Below, in pieces: positions 1-7,744 of a stretch of 64,000 nucleotides of DNA. The DNA is from Halovenus salina (lineage in GTDB: Archaea > Halobacteriota > Halobacteria > Halobacteriales > Haloarculaceae). How positions within the stretch are numbered: the first letter of the stretch is position 1; the number at the start of each line of letters is the position of its first letter. A program made the translations under genes and the position numbers. The stretch is taken from the NCBI RefSeq assembly GCF_026410925.1, contig NZ_CP112975.1:1-64000 (forward strand). Direction: 5' to 3'. Under the pieces are notes generated by a model. That model was not told where the DNA came from. It worked only from the letters and a program-made list of their open reading frames with translations, and ran no database searches.

Positions 1-303
1 GATGATCTCGAAGACGCAATTGTTGACATACTCGAGAGTATTGCAGCAGGGGACACCTCGAAAACACTCTCGGTTCGTGACGACCATCTCGCAGCACTAA
101 TTCTAGGTTTGGAAGACGCCGAAAAATTGGATGATGTTGGAGCAACCTTAGAAACCGAGTTAGACCAAACCAGTGACAGCGAGAGTTTTGATAGGAGTGA
201 AATCATGCGGTTGGCCATCCGAGCTGGGCTGGAAGAGGCTGCCCCTGAAGTGGTTGAGACGGCCCGCGATGCATATGGCCGCCACGCCGCCAATAGCTTT
301 TAG
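1..303 (+). CDS. C-terminal part of a small acidic protein, possibly ribbon-helix-helix-like (5' end outside window)
   Basis: The reading frame is open from the first base, so the gene begins outside the window; 100 residues are visible before the TAG at 301-303. The tail (DRSEIMRLAIRAGLEEA and following) has the spacing of a short helical DNA-binding segment like those of CopG/RHH antitoxin-type proteins, but no full domain is visible. A TTG at 109 could be used as a start, yet the upstream codons in the same frame are just as protein-like, which favours a longer gene. Function is not established. Confidence 0.55.
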   Translation, partial: DDLEDAIVDILESIAAGDTSKTLSVRDDHLAALILGLEDAEKLDDVGATLETELDQTSDSESFDRSEIMRLAIRAGLEEAAPEVVETARDAYGRHAANSF

Positions 304-362
304 ATACAGATGCGTATATGATTACGAATACGGAAACGTATATGAATACGTATATTCACGGT

Positions 363-698
363 TCAAGGTTTCCCAAGATACTCTGAGGTCAACTCGCTGC
401 CTTCGCGGTAGTAGCGGTACAGGTACGGCCCGTGCATGTCAGCTGGAGCGCCGCTAGCACATTTGCAGGTGTCGTCACCGCACTTCACCTTCTCTTTCAC
501 GACAGTGCCCTTCCCGCTATCGTCCAGGTTGACGGGCTCCGCAGTATCCGGCAGCTCCTCAGGGTCGACTGGCTGCTCACGGTACTCGATCAGCGCGTCG
601 ACGTACTCGCGGATGTCTCGGAGGGTATCCGCGTCCTGTTTCGGGAGACCCTCTGCGAGGTACTTCGGGAGCGACGCTGGAGGTTCTGGCTGTGTCAT
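363..698 (-). CDS. DUF6788 family protein
   Basis: A 111-residue acidic protein. Its C-terminal half has a conserved cysteine cluster (KCGDDTCKCASG) followed by HGPYLYRYYREG, the signature of the haloarchaeal DUF6788 family. The family is common on plasmids and genomic islands and has no proven function; the cysteines suggest metal binding. I chose the ATG at 698 (MTQPEPP), which has a GGA-containing stretch just upstream. The ATG at 711-713 would add five residues but lies inside a perfect inverted repeat that is better read as a control site. Confidence 0.75.
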   Translation of the reverse strand: MTQPEPPASLPKYLAEGLPKQDADTLRDIREYVDALIEYREQPVDPEELPDTAEPVNLDDSGKGTVVKEKVKCGDDTCKCASGAPADMHGPYLYRYYREGSELTSEYLGKP

Positions 699-700
699 TT

Positions 701-747
701 CCTTATGTAACATACACTGGCCACTGAACTATGAATGTTACATAAGG
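701..747. promoter_or_regulatory. 13-bp perfect inverted repeat upstream of the DUF6788 gene
   Basis: CCTTATGTAACAT at 701-713 is exactly complementary in reverse to ATGTTACATAAGG at 735-747, with 21 bases between. It overlaps the leader of the minus-strand gene. The 9-bp core TATGTARCA/TGYTACATA recurs as inverted pairs at 7691-7726 and 43827-43868, so this looks like a shared operator or stem-loop rather than chance. Confidence 0.55.
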
Positions 748-877
748 TTAGATCCCGTGCAAGACTGAGATTGTAACTTCAGTCGTGGTCAGAGAGTGCC
801 TCGGCCCTGCAGATTCTGAAACTGCTACTCACTACCGAGTCGGAACCTTGAGGGAGGCGACAGGAGAGTCGTGATTC

Positions 878-1162
878 ATGAGTCCGACCGTCCACGAGGT
901 TCGGAACGCAATTCGAGTGGCAACGGGTCGCTTCGAGCGGGAATTCGATGGGTCGTTCACGAAGGAGGAGCTGCAAGCGATTTGTGAGGCACTTGAAATC
1001 GATATCAACGACGTGAAGCGACCGTCCACATCGCGGATGTGTCGACTAATCCGGGTACAAGTTGGCATCGCGGCGTCGGTGGAGGAGGCGGACGACTCCG
1101 CGTTCCGGAAGGCTGACCTCCAAACGATTGCTGACAACGTGGGAGCGTCATCCGAGCAGTAG
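878..1162 (+). CDS. Small acidic protein, function unknown
   Basis: A 94-residue protein starting at ATG 878 with GGAG-type bases upstream. It consists of two similar helical halves: a segment ending in FTKEELQAICEAL (residues 27-39) and a later FRKADLQTIADNV (about 77-89), suggesting an internal duplication of a small helix-hairpin unit, as in some DNA-binding or EF-hand-like helical repeats. Family not recognised. Composition (Asp/Glu-rich) fits a real haloarchaeal gene. It stands alone between the DUF6788 gene and the next plus-strand gene. Confidence 0.6.
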   Translation: MSPTVHEVRNAIRVATGRFEREFDGSFTKEELQAICEALEIDINDVKRPSTSRMCRLIRVQVGIAASVEEADDSAFRKADLQTIADNVGASSEQ

Positions 1163-1201
1163 TCGACAGTTTCTCGATCGGTTTACAGCGCTATTGAGTG
1201 A

Positions 1202-1789
1202 ATGACGACTTGTTATACAAGTCGGACAGCACGCCGGAGACGGTCAGTGCCGATAGGGTGGGTTCAGTGGTATGCCCATGAAACCGATATTCCGGTCTTC
1301 GCCTCCGGCAATCAACATCTCAAGTCGGAGTGCGAAATTCCCGGCCTCTCGGAAGCAGAGCGACTGTGGAACGAAGTCAAAGGCGAGGAATACGAGTACA
1401 GTAACTCCGAGTTCGAGAACCATATCAAGCCACGTCGGAGAGACGGGCTACGGTTGATAAGGGCCTTGTACGAAGAGACGTTCCCCGACGAAGATTTCCG
1501 CTTCATCGTCGTTGACGACGAGGACGTGAGCGATTTGGAAAACGAAGGCCCTTGGACCTACTACACTCCGTGGGACTTCGTGGAAGCCGTCGAATCCGGT
1601 GACTTCGCTCTTGAAGAACCCCCTTCCGACGCGTTCAGGAACGAGGGAGTTCCATTCAACTCTACGAACGACCCAGACTTCGACCACGACAAGGAGCGGG
1701 AAATCCGGCAGATACAAGAGGAATTTCGGACTCCCAACAGCTCTAGCAATAACAGTGCGAACTACAAACCGACGTTAGAACACCGATAG
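1202..1789 (+). CDS. Hypothetical acidic protein
   Basis: A 195-residue protein rich in Glu, Asp and aromatic residues. The first 15 or so residues are basic (TSRTARRRR) and unlike the rest, so the true start may lie downstream, for instance near WVQWYAHET. No known family is evident. The C-terminal 40 residues (many Asn/Ser) look unstructured. The gene ends over the convergent relic of a modification gene, overlapping its stop by about 15 bp. Confidence 0.5.
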   Translation: MTTCYTSRTARRRRSVPIGWVQWYAHETDIPVFASGNQHLKSECEIPGLSEAERLWNEVKGEEYEYSNSEFENHIKPRRRDGLRLIRALYEETFPDEDFRFIVVDDEDVSDLENEGPWTYYTPWDFVEAVESGDFALEEPPSDAFRNEGVPFNSTNDPDFDHDKEREIRQIQEEFRTPNSSSNNSANYKPTLEHR

Positions 1790-1933
1790 ATAATTCCCGA
1801 CTACTTCGCGGTCGCTATCGGTCAGGTCGTACGAGTCGTAGGCTGCCTCGTCTATGTCGGCGTTGAGGCGCTTTGCCACGTCGGTAAGGTTCCGACTGAC
1901 GAGATTCATCCAGTCTTTGTAATATTTGATACC
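1775..1933 (-). pseudogene. C-terminal relic of a restriction-modification (methylase/Type IIG-like) gene
   Basis: Read on the minus strand, 1775-1933 encodes about 50 residues: KYYKDWMNLVSRNLTDVAK, then LNADIDEAAYDSYDLTDSD, REVVGNYLSVF and a stop at 1775-1777. The form 'D(I/E)xAAYDxYxLTxxER..V..YL' is the usual extreme C-terminus of Eco57I-like DNA methyltransferase/nuclease proteins. No start codon or catalytic part is present; a stop lies upstream in frame at 1955-1957. It abuts the Mrr-type gene, so it is probably what remains of a partner enzyme. Confidence 0.55.
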
Positions 1934-1935
1934 TA

Positions 1936-2880
1936 TTATTGGATTCCTCGATAGTCATTATTTTCTTCTTTGACATTTTCTGAAGGAATATTTCCACCAA
2001 CAATTTTCTTCCACTTACTCCTCAATATTCCAGATTTCAATATCCATAGTGAACCGCATTTTTTGCATCCAGCCACCTTCTCATATGATTTAGTTTTGCT
2101 TATCCCTAAAATCGCATTGAACTTAATTTTAAATCCAGAATTGTCACTCTCGTACTTGTATAAGTAATCATCACAAGTTGGACATTCTCCACCACTGGGG
2201 TAGCTTTCATCATCATCATCTTTATACTTGTGTTCTTTACCATTGTCTCTTAATTGAGCGAATTTCACCCCACTTTTAGGGTCTACGTTATAACTTACTC
2301 CGTTCGCTTTGTTCTCGGTCGTTGAAGATGATTTTTTAGTGGAATTTGTGTTCGAATTTTTGGAAGCTGAAACTGATGATTTGTTAGAGGTCGAAAAAGA
2401 TGAATTCTTGTCGGAGAGTGAGTTCGAACTTTTACTTGTTGATGTAGATGTCTTAGACTCAAAATAATCAGAAAGGAAGTCCTGAGAGTCCAGTTCGAGT
2501 ATCATTTCGCACAAATCATTTCCATCAACCAGCTTGACATTCAAATCGTCGGCTGTCTGTTGAGCTTGGGCTGTGAACGAGCTTGTTGTCACAACAACTA
2601 CGGCGTCAACATCGCTTTCCTGTTGTCTCAGACTACTATATTGTTGAATATCTGGACTGCCTATCTTATTGCCAGCGGAATATCGCTTCGCCTGTATGAG
2701 ATGCTTCTGAGAGAAGGGACCGCTCTTCTCAGCAATAACGTCAATTCCACGGTCGCTTGAGCCGGTTGTGACAGTCGTTTCCCACCCTCGTTGTTCCCAG
2801 ACATTGGCAACCAACTGTTCAAACTCGTACTCGTCCATCTGGGGAAGTTGAGAGAGAAGTTCGTCTCGATTCGGATTCAT
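1936..2880 (-). CDS. Mrr-type restriction endonuclease with C-terminal zinc-ribbon
   Basis: A 314-residue protein. Residues about 15-110 form an Mrr_cat domain (PD-(D/E)XK fold): FEQLVANVWEQRGW, then SSDRGIDVIAEKSG and HLIQAKRY, giving the catalytic Asp and the QAK triad. The middle (about 140-205) is a Ser/Asn/Thr-rich linker. The C-terminal part carries CPTCDDYLY and CKKCGSLW, a probable zinc ribbon. Members of this family cleave DNA, often modified DNA, and act as defence enzymes. ATG at 2878-2880 is the natural start. The relic of an R-M gene lies directly downstream. The AT-rich, Ser-rich linker differs from the neighbouring genes and suggests transfer. Confidence 0.85.
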   Translation of the reverse strand: MNPNRDELLSQLPQMDEYEFEQLVANVWEQRGWETTVTTGSSDRGIDVIAEKSGPFSQKHLIQAKRYSAGNKIGSPDIQQYSSLRQQESDVDAVVVVTTSSFTAQAQQTADDLNVKLVDGNDLCEMILELDSQDFLSDYFESKTSTSTSKSSNSLSDKNSSFSTSNKSSVSASKNSNTNSTKKSSSTTENKANGVSYNVDPKSGVKFAQLRDNGKEHKYKDDDDESYPSGGECPTCDDYLYKYESDNSGFKIKFNAILGISKTKSYEKVAGCKKCGSLWILKSGILRSKWKKIVGGNIPSENVKEENNDYRGIQ

Positions 2881-2987
2881 TTACACCCTACTTGATTATG
2901 ATTCATTGAAAGTGTTGTCCCGAGATAGTCTGTAAAGCCGAAAGTCCACAGTGCTATTGAACGTTTTACTGCGGTGAAACAAGCTAT

Positions 2988-3284
2988 TTAGCCGAATGAG
3001 GTTCCGCCATCAGGAGATGGGTTGGTCCGTTCGCATGTCCAGAATGCGTTGGCATCAGAGTCCCAGATCACTCGAAATTGCCGGTTGTCGTCCGTGGTCC
3101 ATATCATATATTCACTCCGTTGCACGTCATTCCAAGTCTCAGAGCGTAGTGAGCCAATATGGACAACATTTGTCCACAGTTCTAGCAGTTGAGTGATTTC
3201 ATCAGCTGTTGGCGGGACTTGTGGAAGCGCATCGGGGAAATCCTGGGGTGCTTCGCGTGCACTAATTACGAGGTCTTGGACCAT
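2988..3284 (-). CDS. Hypothetical acidic protein
   Basis: A 98-residue protein with several tryptophans (LLELWTNVV, SETWNDV, YMIWTTDD, RVIWDSD, AFWTCER). The tail ends in a flexible Pro/Gly stretch. No family recognised. The start at ATG 3284 follows an AT-rich stretch (3300-3320) that could hold a promoter. It is transcribed in the same direction as the Mrr-type gene, about 100 bp upstream of it, but is too far from it to call an operon. Confidence 0.5.
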   Translation of the reverse strand: MVQDLVISAREAPQDFPDALPQVPPTADEITQLLELWTNVVHIGSLRSETWNDVQRSEYMIWTTDDNRQFRVIWDSDANAFWTCERTNPSPDGGTSFG

Positions 3285-3359
3285 ACCTGCTGGACTCCTG
3301 CCTAAAATATTAAATTTATGCCGACTCTCGTCACGAATTTTCTTACGCTAATCCCAATT

Positions 3360-3476
3360 GAGTGCTGCATAGGTGGACGCCACTGGCCGGTTAAACTCTG
3401 TCAGAGAAAGAGTCTCACGGAGTGGCCAGCGCTCAGTACACAAATCTACTGAGTGGTCGTGAACGGTTCTATGACA
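3360..3476. repeat. MITE-like element or IS-end remnant
   Basis: The right end (about 3443-3476, ending TTCTATGACACGCC) resembles the right end of 4731-4767 over about 34 bp and the terminal sequence TTCTATGACACCCTC of the ISH11-like copies. The left end GAGTGCTGCATAGG is only an imperfect inverse match. No gene is inside. The call rests on these end similarities. Confidence 0.3.
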
Positions 3477-3546
3477 CGCCTAGGGTGTGAAAAATTGTCT
3501 CGACCACACGGTTCAGGTCAGGACTGACAGCCAGGAGGAACCGCAA

Positions 3547-3699
3547 TCATGCAGGGGCGACGACTGTCCCACAGTCGGGACACTCCGCCCAGATGCCGGT
3601 CGCACCATTGTCTTTCGTATATTTGACGAGGAGCCACGCTTCGGGAATCGCCGCATCACAGTTCGGGCAGTGACCGAGGAGTTGCGTGTCGTCGGACAT
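3547..3699 (-). CDS. 50-residue CxxC zinc-finger micro-protein
   Basis: Minus-strand frame from ATG 3697-3699 to TGA 3547-3549. The 50 residues begin MSDDTQLLGHCPNCDAAIPE and contain two CxxC knuckles, CPNC (residues 11-14) and CPDC (40-43), with an aromatic spacer (AWLLVKYTK). Haloarchaea encode many such proteins of under 70 residues with two CP[DN]C motifs; those tested bind zinc and affect growth or biofilm traits, but most have no assigned role. The frame is complete, acidic and free of oddities. A plus-strand frame of 78 codons over the same bases is less plausible. Confidence 0.75.
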   Translation of the reverse strand: MSDDTQLLGHCPNCDAAIPEAWLLVKYTKDNGATGIWAECPDCGTVVAPA

Positions 3700-3862
3700 C
3701 TAAAGGGGGGAAGGAGCGTGTGACAGTGTCCTTCCACCTCCCAGTAGGTCGACCGTGATAGTAAGCGTTGGTGCTTTGTCGTCTATGAACACCGAATTTC
3801 CGATGCACGGGCACCCGACTGGCCGGTAGAATTAATTCGCTGCCGTCGGAACGGTCACAATC

Positions 3863-4015
3863 GTGAGCGTACGGGGCGTCCTCAGGCGATTGCTCCCGGG
3901 CGACGAAATCGAAGTCGTCGTGGAGTGCCGTCAGTGTGGAACAAGTCTTGATCCTGATGCGGCGGAATGTCCCGACTGTCGCGCTGAAGAAATTGTTCAG
4001 TATCGGATTCCCTAG
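3863..4015 (+). CDS. 50-residue zinc-ribbon micro-protein
   Basis: GTG at 3863-3865 to TAG at 4013-4015 gives 50 residues starting VSVRGVLRRLLPGDEIEVVV. The central part carries CRQC (residues 22-25) and CPDC (36-39), with GTSLDPDAAE between, a standard zinc-ribbon arrangement. It is divergent from, and 160 bp away from, the other micro-protein. Minus-strand ORFs across this region are cysteine- and arginine-rich in the wrong way and are taken as shadows. Function unknown; metal binding is inferred from the cysteine spacing. Confidence 0.65.
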   Translation: MSVRGVLRRLLPGDEIEVVVECRQCGTSLDPDAAECPDCRAEEIVQYRIP

Positions 4016-4124
4016 TAGGCTTGTGATCGAATGGCTCTGTTGAAATCCTCTATCGATGAGAGAGTTTTGCGGCGGTGCTGAATAAAGAGGGTGAGTGCAG
4101 CAGCACGACACTCACCGACCTAAA

Positions 4125-4595
4125 TCAACAGATGGAATATGTTGATTCCAAGGTCTCGGATGCTTCGAAATAAAAGACGATATTGCCGAGGCAGTCGGAG
4201 ACGGACACATTAACGCTGGTATCGTTACCAGAGGAGTCACTCGCAGTTACCGACACTGGTCGACTATCCTCCGGGAGAGATTCCTTAGTGATTCCTGCAA
4301 CGACGACATCCGAGCGTTCAGTAACCGTATGGGACTCCTGATAGAGTTGGGTACCCTCACGCGCAACCGTGATTGTCAAGCTAACCTCGTGGTCCAGTGA
4401 ATTATCGATGCGAATGGGGTGGGGATAGTCACCAGCTCCGGAGACGACGAGATCGTCCGACTTTGAGGGAGAAGGTGAGTTCGTTTTCGAGGGAGAAGGT
4501 GAGTCCGGCGAGGCAGTTTCGTCATCACTGAGACATCCCGTAAAACCTACTACGGCGGCACTTCCAAGCGCTCCGAGCATGGTCCGGCGTTTCAT
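4125..4595 (-). CDS. Secreted lipoprotein, function unknown
   Basis: Starting at ATG 4595, the N-terminus MKRRTMLGALGSAAVVGFTG leads to a lipobox cysteine (FTGC, Cys21), with a twin-arginine-like KRR, so the protein is probably Tat-exported and lipid-anchored, the usual haloarchaeal pattern. A Ser/Pro/Lys linker with the twice-repeated SPSPSK follows, then a roughly 100-residue beta-rich domain (IDNSLDHEVSLTITV) like haloarchaeal DUFs with an Ig-like fold. An upstream ATG at 4625 would put ten residues in front of the signal and is rejected. Confidence 0.75.
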   Translation of the reverse strand: MKRRTMLGALGSAAVVGFTGCLSDDETASPDSPSPSKTNSPSPSKSDDLVVSGAGDYPHPIRIDNSLDHEVSLTITVAREGTQLYQESHTVTERSDVVVAGITKESLPEDSRPVSVTASDSSGNDTSVNVSVSDCLGNIVFYFEASETLESTYSIC

Positions 4596-4658
4596 ATATC
4601 TGCAAAGCAGAGACATCGGATTCATTCTTCGGATGTATCAAATGGTAATTTGACCGAT

Positions 4659-4767
4659 GCGCGCCGTGTCTTGCACGGCACTACGAACATCATCGGTAAT
4701 TGGTAGGAACTCATGCGGTCCGTCCACAGATCGACTGACCGGTTGTGAATGACTGTACGACACGCTA
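4659..4767. repeat. MITE-like element related to 3360-3476
   Basis: Ends are GCCGTGTCTTGCAC on the left and GTACGACACGC on the right, an imperfect inverted repeat. The last 34 bp match the right end of 3360-3476 at about 24 of 34 positions. There is no coding potential inside. The two elements flank the lipoprotein/micro-protein cluster. Confidence 0.3.
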
Positions 4768-4771
4768 ACTG

Positions 4772-5200
4772 TTATAAAATTCTTCTAATGAGTCTCCACA
4801 CCATCTTCGTACCTACCCATGTCCATTTCGTAATTGCGATTACCAAAAGAATAGGGTATTTTATTAACAAAAGATAATAGTATTTCAGTGATGTCTTTCC
4901 TACAGATTCTAGATCAACTGACGAAGGGAGGGGTAAATCGGGGTTATTATCAGTTTGCATTTTACCTGTTGGAGCTACCTTGTCGTTATGATGGATAGCA
5001 TCATGACAATCCTTACATAGTGTTTTCAGATTGCTTTTCTTGTGTGATCCACCATCACTGATTGGAACAATGTGATGACAATGAAGCTCATTGTTACTTT
5101 TCGGTCCACCGTTTGCTCCACAGTTTTGGCAGGTGTAGCCATCCCGTTTTTTCACCTTCCGACTTCGTGAATGCCAATCATCGGGGTATCTATTCGACAC
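4772..5200 (-). CDS. HNH endonuclease with C-terminal transmembrane segment
   Basis: A 142-residue protein. Residues 5-75 form a classic HNH fold: VKKRDGYTCQNCGANGG, then ELHCHHIVPISDGGSHKKSN and LKTLCKDCHDAIHH; the two CxxC pairs and the HH...H metal-finger residues are all present. Residues about 105-135 are hydrophobic (YYYLLLIKYPILLVIAI, then WVGTKMVW) and predict one membrane helix, which is unusual for this family. The likely role is DNA cleavage at the membrane, for example against incoming DNA. The gene is AT-richer than its neighbours, suggesting recent transfer. Confidence 0.8.
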   Translation of the reverse strand: MSNRYPDDWHSRSRKVKKRDGYTCQNCGANGGPKSNNELHCHHIVPISDGGSHKKSNLKTLCKDCHDAIHHNDKVAPTGKMQTDNNPDLPLPSSVDLESVGKTSLKYYYLLLIKYPILLVIAITKWTWVGTKMVWRLIRRIL

Positions 5201-5358
5201 TGTTTACTGAATGATTGTTGTCAAGAAATAAGTATCTAACTCAATTTGTCTTTAATTTAATACTCTCAGAGCATCCATTCATCGGTCAGTCCCGATACTA
5301 ACTGCAGCAGCAAGACATTTCAGGTCCCGGAGAGCAGGCACACCGCGTTAGATTCACA

Positions 5359-6421
5359 GAGGGTGTTATAGAACTCTTGTCACACCGTGATGATCGTGCT
5401 TCCCGGATTGTCTCCGCGTTCGTAGTTGGTGATAGCGACGACGAGGCGAAGGCACAGGGCAAGAAACACCTGCGCTCGTGCGTGGACGCGGCCTCGGGCG
5501 TGCGTTCGCCCGGGCCGCAGTCCTTCACTGATTCATTGGTTCGTTCGACTCCAGTACGGCGGTTGTACGTCTCATCCAACGTGGACTGCTTCAACTGAAT
5601 GTCCTCGCTGTGTTGTTCGAGACGGTCTTCGACCCTGTACTCGATGTCTTTCGGGTCGTCGGTGTTTCGCGCGTTGTATGGGGCGACTGGCACGACGCCT
5701 GCGGCCAGCAGGTGGTCGTGCCAGTCGAGCGTGTCGTAGGCGCTGTCACCGACCATCCAGATCGGCTGTGCGACGGCGAGCGCGTCACGCGTGACGCGCA
5801 TCGCCGTCTCTTCTGGCGCTTGTTTACTCTCTGTGAACTCCGCCGCGATCGGTATTTTTTGCCCGGTCGAGACGATTGTACAGCCGTAGCCGTGGTAGTA
5901 TTCGTCGTCAGTTGGATCGTAGCACTTCGAGGCGTCTTGATCGGCGGGCATCGCCCTCAGGTCAGTTGAATCGATGCAGTAGGTCAAGTCGAGCAGGCCG
6001 CGCGGGCGGCCTGCTCGACAAGGTGGTCGAACACCTTGTTAACGACGTGTTCGAGGTCGGTAAGGAAGCGATCGACCGCGTCTCTCGACGGTGGTCGATC
6101 GAACCCACAGCTCAGCCAGACAACCGTGTTCCGAAGTTCTCGTTCAACGGGACGAATGCCGTAGATGTCCTTGTAGTAGCAGTGGAGGAAGCCACGCATC
6201 AGCTCTGGTGGTTCGTGGTCTCGTGTTCGCCCCGTCTCCGCCGGAGCGAACACGTCGAACTCTTCGAGAAACTCGAAGGAGAGGTGCTCGAACAGCAGCG
6301 TCTCGGTCTCCACGACATTGAAGAACGAGTCTACCGAAGGATCATCCTGCAGGGTCGCTGAACTCATCCACCTCAGCGTTCACCCTGCTCTTTGGTGTGC
6401 TACTCGTTCTATGACACCCTC
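5359..6421 (-). mobile_element. ISH11-like insertion sequence (IS5 type), copy 1, inactive
   Basis: 1063 bp bounded by GAGGGTGTTATAGAA (5359-5373) and its inverse TTCTATGACACCCTC (6407-6421). It is about 90% identical to the element at 32713-33780, which is 1068 bp. Only TTCACA is shared between the two flanks, so there is no clean 9-bp target duplication here, unlike copy 2. From memory, ISH11 is an IS5-family element of 1068 bp with 15-bp ends; the name is given on size and ends, not a search. Confidence 0.8.
5380..6367 (-). pseudogene. Transposase of ISH11-like copy 1, two frameshifts
   Basis: Compared with the intact 330-residue transposase at 32734-33726, this copy has lost one base near 6000 (plus strand CCGCGCGGGC against CCGCGGCGGGC), which splits the protein after VEQAAR. 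It has also lost one base near 5512 (CCCGGGCC against CCCGAGGCC), which replaces the C-terminal CLRLVVAITNYE region by an unrelated tail. The conserved N-terminal half (FDRPPSRDAVDRFL) and the DDE-type Asp in CIDSTDLRAMPAD remain recognisable. The product should be inactive. Confidence 0.85.
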
Positions 6422-6588
6422 TTCACAGCGTGATGTATCAGTTTTCCACCTGGAGGGAACTAACAGACAGTCACGGTTTATTCGATAAGTCGTAACAGAT
6501 TCCCCGAGTTTCACTCGAAATCCGGTGTGTATACCCCCGATTGTACCAGCCGCTAGATACTTTAGTGCCGGAAACTAAACTAATCGTA

Positions 6589-7188
6589 ATGCGTATCGAA
6601 TCGACCAGCGGCGATGAACATAAAGTATGGCTCACCGACAGGGAGATCGAGGACCTCCGACGGGCGACCCGCAGCCAGCGCGATGACATTATCATCCAAC
6701 TCGGCGCGTACGTCGGCCTGCGAGCGTTCGAAATCCCACAGCCGACACCAAGCGATATCACTGAGAGCGAAGGCGGCCAGTACCGGCTGCGCGTCAAGGC
6801 CGGGAAAGACACCAGCGGGAATGGTGGAAAACCGCGGAACGCTTTCCTCCCCGACAGCGTCGAGCGCGATCTCCAGCGCTTTCAGAACAGCGAGAACATC
6901 TCACCGAGGGACCCCTTTATCGATTTGAAACAGCCCGGTGTCCGCGCCGTCGTGAAGCGCACCGCCGAGCGTGCAGCTGCAGAAACCGGTGTCGAGGACT
7001 TCCGCAAGGTCAGTACCCACGACCTCCGACGGCGGTTCGCCCAGCGCCTCCTCGTCGACGAAGCGATGAACCCGCGCGTTGTCATGCAAGTCGGCGGGTG
7101 GAGTAGCTTCCAGGCTATCGAACCCTACCTAAACGCGCCAAGCGAAGACATCGTCGACGATGCCTTCTCGGAAGTCGATGTCGTCTGA
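6589..7188 (+). CDS. Tyrosine recombinase (phage-type integrase), catalytic domain only
   Basis: From ATG 6589 the protein has 199 residues, about half the length of a full integrase; the N-terminal core-binding domain is missing or very short. Catalytic features in order: Arg I in GAYVGLRAFEIP, a beta-hairpin Lys region in GKDTSGNGGKPRNAF, the HxxR box in STHDLRRRFAQRL, and the conserved GGW plus IEPYL near the end with the Tyr nucleophile. An earlier start at 6541 adds 16 residues with no similarity to the family. It probably mediates excision or integration. The region just before the start contains TTTAGT/ACTAAA arms that may be a promoter or operator. Confidence 0.75.
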   Translation: MRIESTSGDEHKVWLTDREIEDLRRATRSQRDDIIIQLGAYVGLRAFEIPQPTPSDITESEGGQYRLRVKAGKDTSGNGGKPRNAFLPDSVERDLQRFQNSENISPRDPFIDLKQPGVRAVVKRTAERAAAETGVEDFRKVSTHDLRRRFAQRLLVDEAMNPRVVMQVGGWSSFQAIEPYLNAPSEDIVDDAFSEVDVV

Positions 7189-7198
7189 GCTTTTCTAA

Positions 7199-7657
7199 AT
7201 CCCCCAGATTCGTCCAGCCGGAATCAAAACGACAGCCAACGACGAGTATCGCCTCCACGTCCCAGCTGGAAAAGATACGACAGGTAACGGCGGGAAACCC
7301 CGTGATGCGTTTCTCCCCGCGTCCGTCGAGCGCGACCTCCAACGCTACCAGAACGCCGAAAACATCGCTCCCCAGGACCCCGTTATCGATCTGTCGACTG
7401 ACGGCGTCCGGAAAGTAGTCATCCCCACTGCAACGAAAGCCGCCGAGCAGACTGGTGAGGAACGGTTCCAACACGTCAGCTCCCACGATTTCCGCCGTCG
7501 CTTCGCCCAACGCTTACTCGTTGACCAAGAGATGAATCCCCGTGTCGTCATGGCCATCGGCGGCTGGGACTCATTCGCCGCCATCGAACCCTATCTCACC
7601 GAACCAACCGAGGACGTGATCGACCGCGCATTCCAAAATACAGACACTCCTGTGTGA
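7199..7657 (+). pseudogene. Second, 5'-truncated tyrosine recombinase
   Basis: The frame is open from 7199 (just after a TAA) to TGA 7655-7657 and encodes 152 residues without a start codon. It begins at IPQIRPAG, which corresponds to the residues right after Arg I of the preceding gene, and continues with GKDTTGNGGKPRDAFLP, SSHDFRRRFAQRLL and IGGWDSFAAIEPYL. It is about 55-60% identical to the first gene, so it is a diverged paralogue rather than a fresh duplication. Losing Arg I makes it inactive alone. Confidence 0.8.
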
Positions 7658-7690
7658 TCCGCTGAAAAAATAGAGAGACAGTATCTGTTG

Positions 7691-7726
7691 TATGTAGCAA
7701 TAAACGGGATTAGGCTGTGCTACATA
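7691..7726. promoter_or_regulatory. 9-bp inverted repeat, same family as 701-747
   Basis: TATGTAGCA (7691-7699) and TGCTACATA (7718-7726) are perfect inverse copies 18 bases apart. They lie between the truncated recombinase and the end of the pilin-like pseudogene, so they could serve as a bidirectional terminator. The core matches the inverted pairs at 704-744 and 43827-43868 except for A to G at one position. Confidence 0.4.
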
Positions 7727-7744
7727 TGAGGAAAGAGAAAAGAA

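Noticed and set aside
3656-4111. 151-codon minus-strand frame
   Set aside because: Cys/Arg/His-rich composition and overlap with two better small zinc-finger genes.
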